A stretch of 64,000 nt of DNA. It comes from Stenotrophomonas maltophilia. Its GTDB lineage: Bacteria; Pseudomonadota; Gammaproteobacteria; Xanthomonadales; Xanthomonadaceae. Each line of letters opens with the position of its first letter. Position 1 is the stretch's first letter. Both the position numbers and the translations under genes were made by a program. Shown here piece by piece: positions 11,719 to 20,768 of the stretch. Location of the stretch: assembly GCA_009912235.1 (NCBI GenBank), contig WNDS01000004.1, forward strand, positions 248,001 through 312,000, in the 5' to 3' direction. The notes under the pieces were generated by a model. It ran no database searches. It saw only the letters and a program-made list of their open reading frames with translations, and was not told where the DNA came from.

Positions 11719-13562
11719 TGCGTGCCTCCCGCGGGCCGGGCCGGCACATGGGTCTGCGCGCTGGGCAGCGCGGCATCGAATTCGGCGGCGGCGTCGGTCG
11801 GCAGCACGGCTTCAGCCGGCGGCGCCGGCAGCACCGAGGCGCTGTGGCCGGTCTTGCCGGACTGCTGCGCGGCCAGCCACGACTGGATATCGTCCGGCGG
11901 CACGTCCATCAGGCGCAGCGCGCCCTCCATCACGTTGTGGTAGACCGGCGCGGACACCAGGCCACCGTAGAACTTGCCGGCCTGCGGGTCGTTGATGACG
12001 ATGGCCGTGGCAAAGCACGGGTTGGTGGCGGGCACCACGCCGGCGAACAGCGCGTTGTAATGGCCGCGTTCGTAACCACCGGGGCCGGCCTTGCGTGCGG
12101 TACCGGTCTTGCCGGCCACGTGGTAGCCCAGCACCGCCGCCTGCTTGGCGCCGCCCTGGGTCACCACGGTTTCCATCATGGCCACCACCTGCTTGGCCAC
12201 GCCCGGGTCGATGATCTGCGTGGCCTCGCTGCGCTGGCCCTTCACGAAGGTCGGCGCGATCAGGCGTCCGCCGTTGGCCAGCGCCGAATAGGCGGTGGCG
12301 ATCTGCAGCGGCGTCACGTTCAGGCCGTAGCCGTAGGACATGGTGGTCTTGGACGTACCCGACCAGCGCGCCGGACGCAGCACCACGCCACCGGATTCAC
12401 CGGGGAAGCCACTGTGCGGCACCGAGCCGTAGCCGAAGCGGCGCACGCCGTCGTAGAACACCTGGTCGGGCATCTTCGCGGCGATCTTGGCCGCGCCGAT
12501 GTTCGAGCTGCGGGTGATCACGCCGCTCACGGTCAGCACGCCGTTGTTGCGCGGCACGTCCTTGATGGTGAAGCGGCCCAGGCTCATGTAGCCCGGGTTG
12601 GTGTCGATGATGGTGTCCTTGGTCACCGCGCCGGACTGCAGCGCGGTGGCGATGGTCAGCGGCTTCATCGTCGAACCGGGCTCGACCAGGTCGGTCACGG
12701 CGCGGTTGCGGCGGGTGTCGGGCACCGCGCCGGTCAGCGAATTGGGGTTGTAGGCGGGCAGGTTGACCATGGCCAGGATCTCGCCGGTGGCCACGTCCAT
12801 GATCACCATCGAACCGCCCGCGGCCTTGTTGGCCACCAGCGCGTTGCGCAGCTCCTTGTACGCCAGGTACTGGATGCGGCGGTCGATGCTCAGGGTCAGG
12901 TCCTTGCCCGGCTCGGCGGCGCGCAGCAGGTCGCTCTCCACCGTTTCGCCCTTGCGGTTGCGGATCACCCGCTTGGCGCCGGCCTTGCCGCGCAGCCATT
13001 CGTCGAAGGCCAGTTCCAGCCCTTCCTGGCCGCGGTCGTCGATGTTGGTGAAGCCCAGCACGTGCGCCATCGCCTCACCATGCGGGTAGAAGCGGCGGAA
13101 TTCGCGCTGTGCGGCCACGCCGGGAATCTTCAGCGCGACCACGCGCTCTGCTTCGTCCGGGTTGATCCGGCGACGCAGGTACATGAATTCCTTGTCCGAC
13201 TTCTGCGACAGGCGGCTGCTCAGCTCGTCCACCGACATGCCGACGGCCTTGGCCAGCTCCGGAATGCGCTCGGGCGAACGCAGCAGGTCCTGTGGGTTCA
13301 CCCAGATCGAGGCCACCGGCGTGGACACCGCCACCGGCTCGCCATTGCGGTCGGTGATCATGCCGCGCGAGGTCTTGATCGGCAGTTCGCGCAGGTAGCG
13401 CGCTTCGCCCTGGCGCTGGTAGAAGTCGCTGTTGATGATCTGTACGTAAGCGGCACGGCCGACCAGCGACACCGAACACAGCCCCAGCGCCAGCGCCACC
13501 CAGCGCAGGCGCTGGCGCAGGTTGAAGGCGTTGCGGGGGCGGTTGCGGCCGTTCTTGCTCAT
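11715..13562 (-). CDS. ftsI: Septal transpeptidase FtsI (PBP3)
   Basis: Class B penicillin-binding protein that cross-links septal peptidoglycan with FtsW. It has 615 residues: a short basic cytoplasmic start, one membrane anchor (about residues 20-38), a dimerisation domain, and the transpeptidase domain. The three active-site motifs are visible: STMK (SxxK with the catalytic serine, in [12 protein letters not shown]), SSN (in [11 protein letters not shown]) and KTG (in [11 protein letters not shown]). A Pro/Ala-rich tail of about 40 residues follows. It overlaps ftsL and murE by 4 nt. Confidence 0.96.
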   Translation of the reverse strand: MSKNGRNRPRNAFNLRQRLRWVALALGLCSVSLVGRAAYVQIINSDFYQRQGEARYLRELPIKTSRGMITDRNGEPVAVSTPVASIWVNPQDLLRSPERIPELAKAVGMSVDELSSRLSQKSDKEFMYLRRRINPDEAERVVALKIPGVAAQREFRRFYPHGEAMAHVLGFTNIDDRGQEGLELAFDEWLRGKAGAKRVIRNRKGETVESDLLRAAEPGKDLTLSIDRRIQYLAYKELRNALVANKAAGGSMVIMDVATGEILAMVNLPAYNPNSLTGAVPDTRRNRAVTDLVEPGSTMKPLTIATALQSGAVTKDTIIDTNPGYMSLGRFTIKDVPRNNGVLTVSGVITRSSNIGAAKIAAKMPDQVFYDGVRRFGYGSVPHSGFPGESGGVVLRPARWSGTSKTTMSYGYGLNVTPLQIATAYSALANGGRLIAPTFVKGQRSEATQIIDPGVAKQVVAMMETVVTQGGAKQAAVLGYHVAGKTGTARKAGPGGYERGHYNALFAGVVPATNPCFATAIVINDPQAGKFYGGLVSAPVYHNVMEGALRLMDVPPDDIQSWLAAQQSGKTGHSASVLPAPPAEAVLPTDAAAEFDAALPSAQTHVPARPAGGTQ

Positions 13563-13822
13563 GGGCGCACCACCACCACGTCGGCGGCTTCGGGGAATTT
13601 CATGCCCAGCTTGTCGCGGGCAATGCCGTCCACGCGGTTGGATTCGGCCAGCGTGGCCTGTTCCAGCTGCAGGCGGCCGAAATCGATGTTCAGGTCATCG
13701 CGCACGCACTCGGCGCGCGAGAGTTCGATGAACGTCTGGCGGTGACGGTGACGCACGAACACGACGCCGATCGCCGAGGTCACGGTGCAGGCCAGCAGGA
13801 TGATCAGCAGCAGCCGGCTCAT
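13559..13822 (-). CDS. ftsL: Cell division protein FtsL
   Basis: Small bitopic divisome protein (87 residues) with one N-terminal membrane helix (about 3-20) and a heptad-like periplasmic coiled coil ([20 protein letters not shown] and on), which pairs with FtsB and FtsQ. It sits between rsmH and ftsI with 4-nt overlaps at both ends. The sequence is poorly conserved in the family; the call rests on size, topology and position. Confidence 0.92.
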   Translation of the reverse strand: MSRLLLIILLACTVTSAIGVVFVRHRHRQTFIELSRAECVRDDLNIDFGRLQLEQATLAESNRVDGIARDKLGMKFPEAADVVVVRP

Positions 13823-14805
13823 GCGCCTGCCCCCACTTTCTCGGCCACGCGCAGCACGGCGCTGCGGGCACGCGGGTTGGCGGCCAGCTCCTCATCGGTG
13901 GCCTTGATGACCCCACCGACCAGCGTCAGCGTGGGCACGAACACCTCCGCCTCGGGCAGGCGGCGGTTGGCCGGCGGCGCCTTGGCCAGGCGGTTCATGT
14001 ACTGCTTGACGATGCGGTCTTCCAGCGAATGGAAGCTGATGATCGCCAGCCGGCCACCGGGCTTGAGCCGTTCCACGGCCGCATCAAGCCCGGCTTCCAG
14101 GTCGGCCAGCTCGCGGTTGATGTGGATGCGGATGGCCTGGAAGCTGCGCGTGGCCGGGTGGATCTTGTCCTTGCCGCGCGGCATCACCGAGGCGATCAGC
14201 TCGGCCAGTTCGGCGGTACGCGCGAACGGCTGCTTCTGGCGGCGGGCCACCACGGCGCGGGCGATGCGCCGGCTCTGGCGTTCTTCGCCATAGGTCCACA
14301 GCACATCGGCAATGTCACGCTCTTCGGCGTGGTTGATCCACTCGGCCGCGCTCTGGCCACTGTCCGGGTCCATGCGCATGTCCAGCGGGCCGTCCTTGCC
14401 GAAGCTGAAACCACGTTCGACCACGTCCAGCTGCGGCGAGGACACGCCCAGGTCGAACAGCACGCCGTCCAGGCCGTCGGCCGTCGCCTCCCACTGCAGC
14501 AGCTGGGCGAAGCTGCCACGGGAGATCGACACGCGCGCATCCGGCGCGAAGTCGCGCTCGGCTACGGCAATGGCTTCCGGATCCTTGTCCATGACCAGCA
14601 GGCGCCCCTCGGGACCGAGCTGGGTAAGCACGCCACGTGCATGACCGCCACGACCGAACGTACCATCCAGGTAACGTCCGTTTTCGATCACCCTCAGGCC
14701 TTCCAGGACCTGGGTGTACAGGACCGGCAGATGCACCGCCGGCGACTGCGACACCGGGAGGTGACCGGTCTGCGCTTCCGGGCGCATCCGGGCACCCCGG
14801 CTCAC
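13819..14805 (-). CDS. rsmH: 16S rRNA (cytosine1402-N4)-methyltransferase RsmH
   Basis: SAM-dependent methyltransferase for C1402 of 16S rRNA (formerly MraW). The 328 residues contain the SAM-binding segment [13 protein letters not shown], the motif [11 protein letters not shown] and the C-terminal [14 protein letters not shown]. The frame begins with GTG at 14803-14805, overlapping the mraZ TGA; an ATG six codons further in (14787) is an alternative. Intact. Its partner enzyme RsmI, acting on the same nucleotide, is encoded at 17.7 kb. Confidence 0.95.
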   Translation of the reverse strand: MSRGARMRPEAQTGHLPVSQSPAVHLPVLYTQVLEGLRVIENGRYLDGTFGRGGHARGVLTQLGPEGRLLVMDKDPEAIAVAERDFAPDARVSISRGSFAQLLQWEATADGLDGVLFDLGVSSPQLDVVERGFSFGKDGPLDMRMDPDSGQSAAEWINHAEERDIADVLWTYGEERQSRRIARAVVARRQKQPFARTAELAELIASVMPRGKDKIHPATRSFQAIRIHINRELADLEAGLDAAVERLKPGGRLAIISFHSLEDRIVKQYMNRLAKAPPANRRLPEAEVFVPTLTLVGGVIKATDEELAANPRARSAVLRVAEKVGAGA

Positions 14806-15248
14806 AACTTCAGGTCGAGCAACCCATCACCCAGATCCTGATCAGACAGCGTCTGCTGGATCAGGGCACGATGGGCCTGCTCGCTCCACAATTCGAATTT
14901 GTCACCCATGCCCAGCAATACCGCCTTCTTCTCTATGCCGACCGCTCCGCGGTGGCTGGCGGGGATGCTGATACGGCCGTTGCCGTCCAGTTCAAGATGC
15001 GCGGCCGAGCCCACCAGCTTCTGCTGCAGCAGGCGCACGACGCGCTGCGTATTCGGCTTGGCCATCACGTCGTCGCGGACGCGTTCCCACTCCGATTCGG
15101 CATACAGCCACAGGCAGCCCGATTCGAAGGGGTTGTAGGTCAGGACGAGACGATTGTTGCTGGCACGCGCGACCAGGTCGCGGTAGGCGGTGGGAACCGC
15201 CATGCGTCCTTTGTCGTCAACTGTGATGGCCGTCTCGCCCTGGAACAC
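14802..15248 (-). CDS. mraZ: Transcriptional regulator MraZ
   Basis: AbrB-like DNA-binding repressor of the dcw cluster (148 residues, two MraZ repeats: around [17 protein letters not shown] and [16 protein letters not shown]). The open frame continues 51 codons upstream, but the family begins M/V-FQGE. This places the start at the GTG at 15246-15248, as is also common for mraZ elsewhere. It heads the operon, and five spaced GGG/GTGG repeats lie just upstream of its start. Confidence 0.95.
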   Translation of the reverse strand: MFQGETAITVDDKGRMAVPTAYRDLVARASNNRLVLTYNPFESGCLWLYAESEWERVRDDVMAKPNTQRVVRLLQQKLVGSAAHLELDGNGRISIPASHRGAVGIEKKAVLLGMGDKFELWSEQAHRALIQQTLSDQDLGDGLLDLKL

Positions 15249-15280
15249 GACGCGTGCACCTATCCTTCGCCCGGTGAAAC

Positions 15281-15330
15281 ATTGAACCACGAAAACCCAC
15301 AAAACACCCGGATTTCCCTCTGATGCCCAC
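15281..15330 (-). promoter_or_regulatory. MraZ operator repeats
   Basis: On the minus strand five successive 10-nt units begin GTGGGC, GAGGGA, CGGGTG, GTGGGT and GTGGTT. Known MraZ operators are TGGG-type repeats spaced by about one helical turn in front of mraZ. Position and period fit autoregulation of the dcw operon. Binding is inferred, not shown. Confidence 0.7.
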
Positions 15331-15356
15331 CTTAGCAGCGGCCCTAAGGTTGTCAA
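15329..15356 (-). promoter_or_regulatory. dcw operon promoter (sigma-70 type)
   Basis: The minus strand reads TTGACA (15351-15356), a 16-nt spacer, then TAAGGT (15329-15334), about 80 nt before the mraZ GTG. The -35 is a perfect consensus. The operator repeats lie directly downstream, so bound MraZ would block initiation or escape. Confidence 0.65.
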
Positions 15357-15426
15357 CACCTTTTCAGCAGGGAAATCGCCAGCCGCATCAATGGCTTGCA
15401 ACGATGTTTAGAGAATTGTTCAAGGC

Positions 15427-15435
15427 TTATCCACA
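15427..15435 (+). promoter_or_regulatory. Single perfect DnaA box
   Basis: TTATCCACA matches the strict DnaA box consensus. It lies about 70 nt upstream of the mraZ -35, in the gap between mraZ and the divergent NRDE gene. A single box is not an origin; it could link dcw expression to replication initiation or be chance. Confidence 0.5.
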
Positions 15436-15571
15436 AGTTGCTGATCCGTCTCAATTTTTGAGATTGAACGGAAGTTCAGGGCTGTGGAGGGTGCGTGAAA
15501 CATCGCCTGCGCATTCATCCAGAACGGGCTGAAAACGACGTCACTCTGCGCAAACCGGGCACAATGACGCC

Positions 15572-16347
15572 ATGTGCCTGCTTGCTCTTGGCTGGTTGCA
15601 CCACCCGCGTTGGCAGGTGGTGATGGCCGGCAACCGTGATGAGTTCCACGCCCGCCCCACCGCCCCGTTGGGGCGCTGGCAGGATGTGACCCCGGTCATC
15701 GGTGGTCGCGACCTGCGTTCCGGTGGTGGCTGGGCCGGCGTGGCCGACGGTGGCCGCCTGGCGGTGGTCACCAACGTGCGCGATCCGCTGGCCGCCCAGG
15801 CCGGCCCCTCACGCGGCGCACTGGTGGCCGATTTCCTGCGCGGGCGCGATGCTGCCGACGTCCACATCGAGCGGCTGGCGCGCGTGGCCGGGTCCTATGC
15901 ACCGTTCAACCTGCTGTTGGCCGATGGCGACAGCCTGGAGTACCTCGGCAACCACCCGGCCGAACGCCAGACCTTGGGCCCGGGCGTGCACGGCATGTCC
16001 AATGGCGCGCTGGACGCGCCCTGACCGAAGACCCGCCGGTTGATGGCCGCCCTTGAAGACTGGCTGCAGGACGACGGGGTCAGATCCCTTCCCTGCAGGA
16101 AAGGGATCTGACCCCACTCTGGGATGCCCTGGCCGACGAGCACCGCCCCGCCGACAGCGACCTGCCCGACACCGGCATCGGCCTGGAGCGCGAACGCTGG
16201 CTGAGCCCGGCCTTCATCCGTGGCGATGACTACGGCACCCGTGCCAGCACCGTGGTGCTGATCGATGCCCAGGGGCACGGCCAGATCCATGAGCGCCGCT
16301 TCGGGCCGCAGGGCGTGTTCCTGGGCGAAAGCAGCGTGAGCTTCTAG
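15572..16347 (+). pseudogene. NRDE-family protein (TANGO2-like), broken by a stop codon and a 41-bp palindrome
   Basis: NRDE proteins are about 250 residues and of uncertain function. The N-terminal half is typical: MCLLALGW, the name motif AGNRDEFHARPTAPLGRW, and TNVRDPLAAQAGPSRGALV. After LDAP a TGA (16022-16024) stands where the family has Trp; the frame then continues PKTRRLMAALEDWLQDD. At 16076-16116 a 41-bp palindromic element interrupts the gene. Removing exactly those 41 bp restores the frame into LWDALADEH, LPDTGIGLERERWLSPAFIRG, DYGTRASTVVL and a stop at 16345-16347, giving 245 codons. So two independent lesions are present. Both conserved halves are otherwise well preserved, which suggests recent inactivation. 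Confidence 0.85.
16076..16116. mobile_element. 41-bp palindromic element inside the NRDE gene (family copy 1)
   Basis: The left arm GGGGTCAGATCCCTT (16076-16090) and right arm AAGGGATCTGACCCC (16101-16115) are perfect reverse complements around a 10-nt centre. The same outer sequence recurs at 17081, 23082, 31547, 37741 and 58790. Its exact excision restores the reading frame of the host gene, so here it is an insertion. No transposase lies in the window; REP-associated (RAYT) transposases are candidates for mobilising such elements. Confidence 0.8.
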
Positions 16348-16593
16348 GCGCGGCGTCCGCACCTGCCCTCCTGTCGTGTACTCCCCGCCGCGCGATGAAG
16401 GCACGCACCGGTGCCGCCTTCGTTCAGCCACCGGCCGGTGCCCCGACATCCCTGCGGCACAATGCTTACCGGCCTGCCACGGCGTGCTGTACCCGCCGCC
16501 ATCACCCACTGTACCTATGCACGGCGCACACGCCCTTCCAGCGTAGCCAGCGCGCGGCCACACGCCGCGCCCCTGCACTCGAAGGACAACCAC

Positions 16594-17073
16594 ATGCGCC
16601 GCATCCTGATCCTGCTCACCACGCACCTGCTCACCCTGGGCCTGGGCTTCGGCCTGGGCGTCTACCTGCTGCCGATCCTGACCGCACCCGATGACCCGCC
16701 GGCCGAACAGGTGCAGGCCGCCATGGCCGACGCCCCCTACCGCAGCACCTTCAAGCGCAACCTGAAAGGCAGCGATGCCCTGCACTGGGCCGAAGGCAAG
16801 GTCAGCATCAGCCACAGGCAGATCGCCTTTGACGGGAAGATCGCACCCGGGCCCGATTACAAGGTCTACCTCGCGCGCGAGTTCGTCGACAACAAGGCCG
16901 ACTTCGAGCGCATCAAGGCCGATTCCCTGCGCATCGGCGAGGTCAAGACCTTCAACCGTTTCCTGGTGGACGTGCCGGCCAACGTGGATGTGGATGAGTT
17001 CACCACCGTGGTGGTGTGGTGCGAGCGCTTCGCGCAGTTCATTTCCGCCGGCCAGTACCGCACGCCAGGTTGA
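16594..17073 (+). CDS. DM13-domain membrane-anchored protein
   Basis: This 159-residue protein has an N-terminal membrane anchor (about residues 3-24, LILLTTHLLTLGLGFGLGVY) and a DM13-like domain from about residue 58 (LHWAEGKVSISH) to VVVWCERFAQFISAGQY, with a cysteine near the end. DM13 domains are proposed to take part in redox or electron-transfer chemistry; the role in bacteria is not settled. The ATG at 16594 has AAGGA 7 nt upstream. The preceding 246 nt hold no other gene I can support. It stands alone, ahead of a palindrome and rnpB. Confidence 0.8.
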   Translation: MRRILILLTTHLLTLGLGFGLGVYLLPILTAPDDPPAEQVQAAMADAPYRSTFKRNLKGSDALHWAEGKVSISHRQIAFDGKIAPGPDYKVYLAREFVDNKADFERIKADSLRIGEVKTFNRFLVDVPANVDVDEFTTVVVWCERFAQFISAGQYRTPG

Positions 17074-17080
17074 ACGGCAT

Positions 17081-17147
17081 GGGGTCAGAGCCCTTTCCTG
17101 CGGGGCATGGAGTCAGAGCCCTTTCCTGCGGAAAGGGTTCCGACCCC
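17081..17147. repeat. Palindromic element, family copy 2, with duplicated left arm
   Basis: GGGGTCAGAGCCCTTTCCTG (17081-17100) is followed by a near copy starting at 17109 (GGAGTCAGAGCCCTTTCC), then the right arm GGAAAGGGTTCCGACCCC ending at 17147. The left half is thus present twice. The element lies between the DM13 gene and rnpB, where the hairpin may also end transcription from either side. Confidence 0.75.
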
Positions 17148-17156
17148 GCAGCACCG

Positions 17157-17182
17157 GTAGAGCCACGCGATGCGTGGCTGTC
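17157..17182. repeat. GTAG-tipped REP (SMAG-like)
   Basis: GGTAG followed by the short palindrome AGCCACGCGATGCGTGGCT. It matches the GTAG-plus-hairpin layout of SMAG repeats described in S. maltophilia. Confidence 0.6.
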
Positions 17183-17189
17183 GAGAAAT

Positions 17190-17548
17190 GGAGGCGGAGC
17201 CGGCCGATAAGCCGGGTTCTGTCGTGGACAGTCATTCCTCTAGGCGTTACGTCGCCGCAACGCTCAAGCAACCTACCCGGATCCAACGCGGGCCGCGCCA
17301 ATGGATCCCTATTTGGTCTTGCTCCAGGTGGGGTTTGCCGTGCCGGTCTGTTGCCAGACTCGCGGTGCGCTCTTACCGCACCATTTCACCCTTGCCGGCC
17401 TTCCGAAGAAGACGTAGGCGGTATCTTTCTGTTGCACTTTTCGTCGGCTTGCGCCGCCCAGGCGTTACCTGGCACCTTGCCCTATGGAGCCCGGACTTTC
17501 CTCGGCACCCCCGAAGGGATGACGCGACTGTCTGGCCGGCTCCGCCAA
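17190..17548 (-). ncRNA. rnpB: RNase P RNA (class A)
   Basis: This is the catalytic RNA that trims tRNA 5' leaders. Read on the minus strand it shows the near-invariant conserved blocks: GAGGAAAGTCCGGGCTCC near the 5' end, AAGGGTGAAATGGTGCGGTA and GAGCGCACC (P15/L15 area), AGACCGGC, and CAGAACCCGGCTTATCG near the 3' end. The two ends pair (GGCGGAGCCGGCC with GGCCGGCTCCGCC), closing helix P1. The end points are set from that helix. A TAGAAT -10 box sits just upstream. No protein frame here is credible. Confidence 0.96.
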
Positions 17549-17553
17549 CGCGC

Positions 17554-17559
17554 ATTCTA
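17554..17559 (-). promoter_or_regulatory. rnpB -10 box
   Basis: TAGAAT on the minus strand, about 6 nt before the predicted RNA start. I see no good -35 at the expected distance. Confidence 0.5.
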
Positions 17560-17591
17560 GCGCACACGGGGTCTTCCTGCCCGTTGCACCT

Positions 17592-17662
17592 GGTAGCGCC
17601 GGGCCATGCCCGGCCGCTGTTCGATGCCGCGCTACGCGCTCGCCGTGCATGGCCCGGCGCTA
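17592..17662. repeat. Inverted pair of GTAG REPs overlapping the rsmI stop codon
   Basis: GGTAGCGCCGGGCCATGCCC at the left and GCATGGCCCGGCGCTA at the right form two facing SMAG-like units. The right unit contains the last codon and TAG stop of rsmI (17660-17662). Facing pairs of this kind can fold into one long hairpin in the rsmI 3' end. Confidence 0.65.
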
Positions 17663-18478
17663 GCGGCCGTACAGCGCCTTGCGCGGCGCACCGGTCAGTT
17701 CAGCGGCCAGCTTGGCCGCGGTGGACGGCGGCAGGTGTTCGCTCAGCGTCGCGTAGACCCGGCGGCCATGCGCCAGCTGCGCCTCGGCGTCGTCGCCAGC
17801 ACCCTGCACCATCACCACGAACTCGCCCTTGCGCTGGTTCTCGTCCGCTTCCACCCGCCCCAGCAGGCCGGCCAGGTCGCCATCGAGGACGGTCTCGAAC
17901 AGCTTGGTCAGTTCGCGCGCCAGCACCGCCGGGCGTTCGCCGCCAAAGATCGTGGCCATGTCCGCCAGCGATTCGGCGATTCGGTGCGAGGATTCGTAGA
18001 ACACCATCGTGCGCACTTCGCCGGCCAGCAGCTGCAGGCGGTCGCGGCGTGCGCTGGCCTTGGCCGGCAGGAAACCTTCGAAGCTGAAGCGGTCGCTGGG
18101 CAGGCCGGCCACGCTGAGCGCGGCGATGGCCGCACAGGCGCCGGGAATGGGGCTGACCTTGATGCCGGCCGCGCGCGCGGCACGCACCAGGCGGAAACCC
18201 GGGTCGCTCACCAGCGGGGTGCCGGCATCGCTCACCAGGGCCAGCGATTCACCGGCCTGCAGGCGCGCCGCCAGGCGCTGCGCCGATGCCTCTTCGTTGT
18301 GTTCGTGCAGCGCCACCAGCGGCTGCTGGATGCCGAAGTGCGACAGCAGCTGGCCGCTGCGGCGGGTGTCTTCGGCACAGATGGCCGCCACCGAGCGCAG
18401 CACCTCCTGCGCGCGCGGGCTCAGGTCGGCCAGGTTGCCGATCGGGGTGGCGACGACGTACAGGGTGGGGACACTCAT
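17660..18478 (-). CDS. rsmI: 16S rRNA (cytidine1402-2'-O)-methyltransferase RsmI
   Basis: Tetrapyrrole-methylase-fold enzyme that 2'-O-methylates C1402 of 16S rRNA. From the ATG at 18478 the protein starts MSVPTLYVVATPIGNLADLS, the family signature. It then shows AEDTRRSGQLLSHFGI, VSDAGTPLVSDPGFRLV and the PGACAAIAALSVAGLPSDRF loop. Length about 272 residues. It is divergent from lpoA, the common gammaproteobacterial arrangement rsmI/lpoA/yraN. Intact. Confidence 0.95.
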   Translation of the reverse strand: MSVPTLYVVATPIGNLADLSPRAQEVLRSVAAICAEDTRRSGQLLSHFGIQQPLVALHEHNEEASAQRLAARLQAGESLALVSDAGTPLVSDPGFRLVRAARAAGIKVSPIPGACAAIAALSVAGLPSDRFSFEGFLPAKASARRDRLQLLAGEVRTMVFYESSHRIAESLADMATIFGGERPAVLARELTKLFETVLDGDLAGLLGRVEADENQRKGEFVVMVQGAGDDAEAQLAHGRRVYATLSEHLPPSTAAKLAAELTGAPRKALYGR

Positions 18479-18558
18479 TTCTGCGGTACTCACGGGCAAG
18501 GGTAGAATCCTAGCGTGTACCCGCCCAAGGCCGCTGCCCCCATCGCATGGACCTGATC

Positions 18559-20280
18559 ATGAACAAGCCCGTCGCACGGATCTCCGCCCTGTCGTTGTCA
18601 CTGATGCTGCTGGCCGGCTGTGCCACCACCAGCCTGACCAGCGCCCCCGATTCGCCGGCCCAGGGGCAGGCGCTGGCGCTGATCGAACAGGGCCGCCCGC
18701 GCGAAGCGGCGCAGCAGCTGGAAGCACTGGCCGGCACCCTGCGTGGCGGTGCGCGCAGCAATGCACTGGCCGATGCGGCCTGGGCCTGGCACCTGACCGG
18801 TGATGCCACCCGCGCCCGCAGCCTGCTGGCACAGGTCAGCGCGCGCGAGACCAGCGGTGCCAGCCAGCAGCGCTTCCACCTGACCAGCGCCGAACTGGCG
18901 CTGGCCGACAAGCAGCCGGCGCTGGCGCTGGCGCAGCTGAAGGAACACGCCGACAACATCCTTCCCGCGCTGCGCACGCGCTGGCACCTGGCCCGTGCGC
19001 AGGCCCTGCAGGCCACGGGCGATGCCTTCGGTGCGGCCGGTGAACGCGCCCGTGCGCACGCCGCGCTGGCCGGTACGGCACGCACTGACAACCAGGCCGC
19101 CATTTCCGGCCTGCTCGGCACGCTGGACGACAACGCCCTGCGCAGCCGCGCGGCTGCACTGCCGGCCAACGACCCGCTGTACAACTTCGCCGGCCGTGCG
19201 CTGATCGCGCGTGGCCTGGCACTGCCGCGCCCGTTCGACCGTGGCGACAGCGGCCAGTTCGACACCAGCAAGCGCCCGCCCGCGCTCAGTGACGGCTACC
19301 GCCCGCCGGTGAAGCTGGCCGTGCTGCTGCCGCTCAGCGGGCGCCTGGCCACCGCCGCCCAGCCGGTGCGCGATGGCCTGCTCAGCGCTTATTACGGTGA
19401 AGCGCGCCGCCGCCCGGAGATCACCTTCATCGATACCGCCGGCACCCCGGCCGGTGCGCTGGCCGCGTATGACAAGGCCGTCGCCGCCGGTGCCGACTTC
19501 GTGGTCGGCCCGCTTGGCCGCGATGAAGTGGATGCGGTCTACGGCCGCCAGCAGCTGCCGGTGCCGGTGCTCGCACTGAACCGTGGCAAGGATGCGCCGC
19601 CTGCCGGCAGTGCCGGTTTCTCGCTGGCGCCGGAAGACGATGGCATCGTTGCCGCCGAATACCTGCGCGGCCGCGAACGCAGCAAGGCGCTGGTGCTCAA
19701 CAGCACCGACGATACCGGCCGCCGTGCTTCCGCCGCCTTCACCCAGCGCTTCACCCAGCGCGGTGGCCAGGTGGCCGCCAGCATCGGCGTCACCGAGACG
19801 GTGGGCGACATCAGTGCACAGGTCCGCAACGCCGGTCCGGTCGATGCGGTGTTCCTGGCCGTGCGCGCACCGCAGGCACGCCTGCTGGCCCCGCAGCTGG
19901 CGCTGGCCGGTGCCGGTGGCAGCACCCGCGCAGGCACCTCGCAGCTGACCATCGGCAGCGGCAAGCCGGAAGAAGACATGGCGCTGGACGGCATCGTCTA
20001 TCCGAACGAAGCCTGGAACGCGCGCAGCGTGTCGGGCGTGCCGGCCGCCAGCCAGGTGGCCGCCGCGCTGCCGAGTGCGCGCGGTGCCGCCGGGCGTTTG
20101 TTCGCCTTCGGTGCCGACGTCTGGAAGATCACCGCCTATCTGGACAAGCTGGCCGGCGAAGGCGGCCTGGACGGCGCCACCGGTACGCTGTACCTGGACA
20201 GCAACGGCAACATCCTGCGCCAGCCGGCATGGTCGTCGTTCAGCGGCGGCCGGCCGATGCCGATCCTCGGTGGTCGCTGA
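18559..20280 (+). CDS. lpoA: Penicillin-binding protein activator LpoA
   Basis: Outer-membrane lipoprotein that stimulates the peptidoglycan synthase PBP1A. From ATG 18559 there is a lipoprotein signal ending LMLLAGC (Cys near residue 21). TPR-like helices follow (ALALIEQGRPREAAQQLEAL...), then a periplasmic-binding-protein-fold C-terminal half starting near VKLAVLLPLSGRLATAAQPV. About 573 residues. An in-frame ATG 12 nt earlier is also possible. A TAGAAT -10-like hexamer lies at 18503-18508. Its 3' end overlaps the yraN start. Intact. Confidence 0.92.
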   Translation: MNKPVARISALSLSLMLLAGCATTSLTSAPDSPAQGQALALIEQGRPREAAQQLEALAGTLRGGARSNALADAAWAWHLTGDATRARSLLAQVSARETSGASQQRFHLTSAELALADKQPALALAQLKEHADNILPALRTRWHLARAQALQATGDAFGAAGERARAHAALAGTARTDNQAAISGLLGTLDDNALRSRAAALPANDPLYNFAGRALIARGLALPRPFDRGDSGQFDTSKRPPALSDGYRPPVKLAVLLPLSGRLATAAQPVRDGLLSAYYGEARRRPEITFIDTAGTPAGALAAYDKAVAAGADFVVGPLGRDEVDAVYGRQQLPVPVLALNRGKDAPPAGSAGFSLAPEDDGIVAAEYLRGRERSKALVLNSTDDTGRRASAAFTQRFTQRGGQVAASIGVTETVGDISAQVRNAGPVDAVFLAVRAPQARLLAPQLALAGAGGSTRAGTSQLTIGSGKPEEDMALDGIVYPNEAWNARSVSGVPAASQVAAALPSARGAAGRLFAFGADVWKITAYLDKLAGEGGLDGATGTLYLDSNGNILRQPAWSSFSGGRPMPILGGR

Positions 20281-20638
20281 GCGCGCACAACGGGGTGCGG
20301 CCGTGTAAGCGGCCGCTGAAACCCACCTGCAGCAGGCCGGCCTGCATACGCGGGCGCGCAACGTGCGCTACCGCGGCGGTGAACTGGATCTGGTGATGGA
20401 TGACGGCGGCACGCTGGTGTTCGTCGAAGTGCGCTACCGCGCGCGCCAGGATTTCGGTGGCGCGGCGGCTTCGGTGGACGTGCACAAATGCCGCCGCCTG
20501 GTGCACGCCGCACAGCTGTACCTGCAGGACCATCCGGCGCTGGCCGATGCGCCCTGCCGTTTCGATGTGGTCGAAGCCCAGGGCGAGCCGCCGCAGCTGC
20601 ACTGGCTGCGCGATGCGTTCCGCTTGGACGATTGCTGA
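20270..20638 (+). pseudogene. yraN: UPF0102 endonuclease-like protein YraN with early stop
   Basis: YraN is a small restriction-endonuclease-fold protein of unknown role, normally encoded right after lpoA. The frame from GTG 20270 (inside the lpoA end) reads VVAERAQRGAAV, then TAA at 20306-20308, then [30 protein letters not shown] and the rest of the domain ([30 protein letters not shown]). The family has Glu-type residues at the stop position, so a GAA-to-TAA change is likely. The catalytic-core-like E..D...V.VEVR region is intact. Re-initiation at the GTG at 20363 could give a truncated product. Confidence 0.8.
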
Positions 20639-20662
20639 TGACCGCCCCTTCCTCTGATGGAA

Positions 20663-20722
20663 ACCGACCTTGGTCGGCGCTTCCGTGCCAGCGAAGGTTG
20701 GCACCTGCCAAAGCGTGTGTCT
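20663..20722. repeat. REP-like palindromes before the FAD oxidase
   Basis: CCGACCTTGGTCGG and a degenerate GCCAGCGAAGGTTGGCACC unit. They resemble the GCCAACCTTGGTTGGC-type SMAG units found after the next gene, but are partly decayed. Confidence 0.45.
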
Positions 20723-20768
20723 GCCCGGCACACACCTGCTGATACCCCCGCAATCCCTTGGAACCGTC

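Noticed and set aside
15427..15435. Replication origin at the DnaA box
   Set aside because: Only one box, no AT-rich unwinding region and no dnaA, dnaN or parAB nearby.
17195..17567. Protein frames over 17.2-17.6 kb
   Set aside because: The region is the RNase P RNA gene with all conserved blocks.
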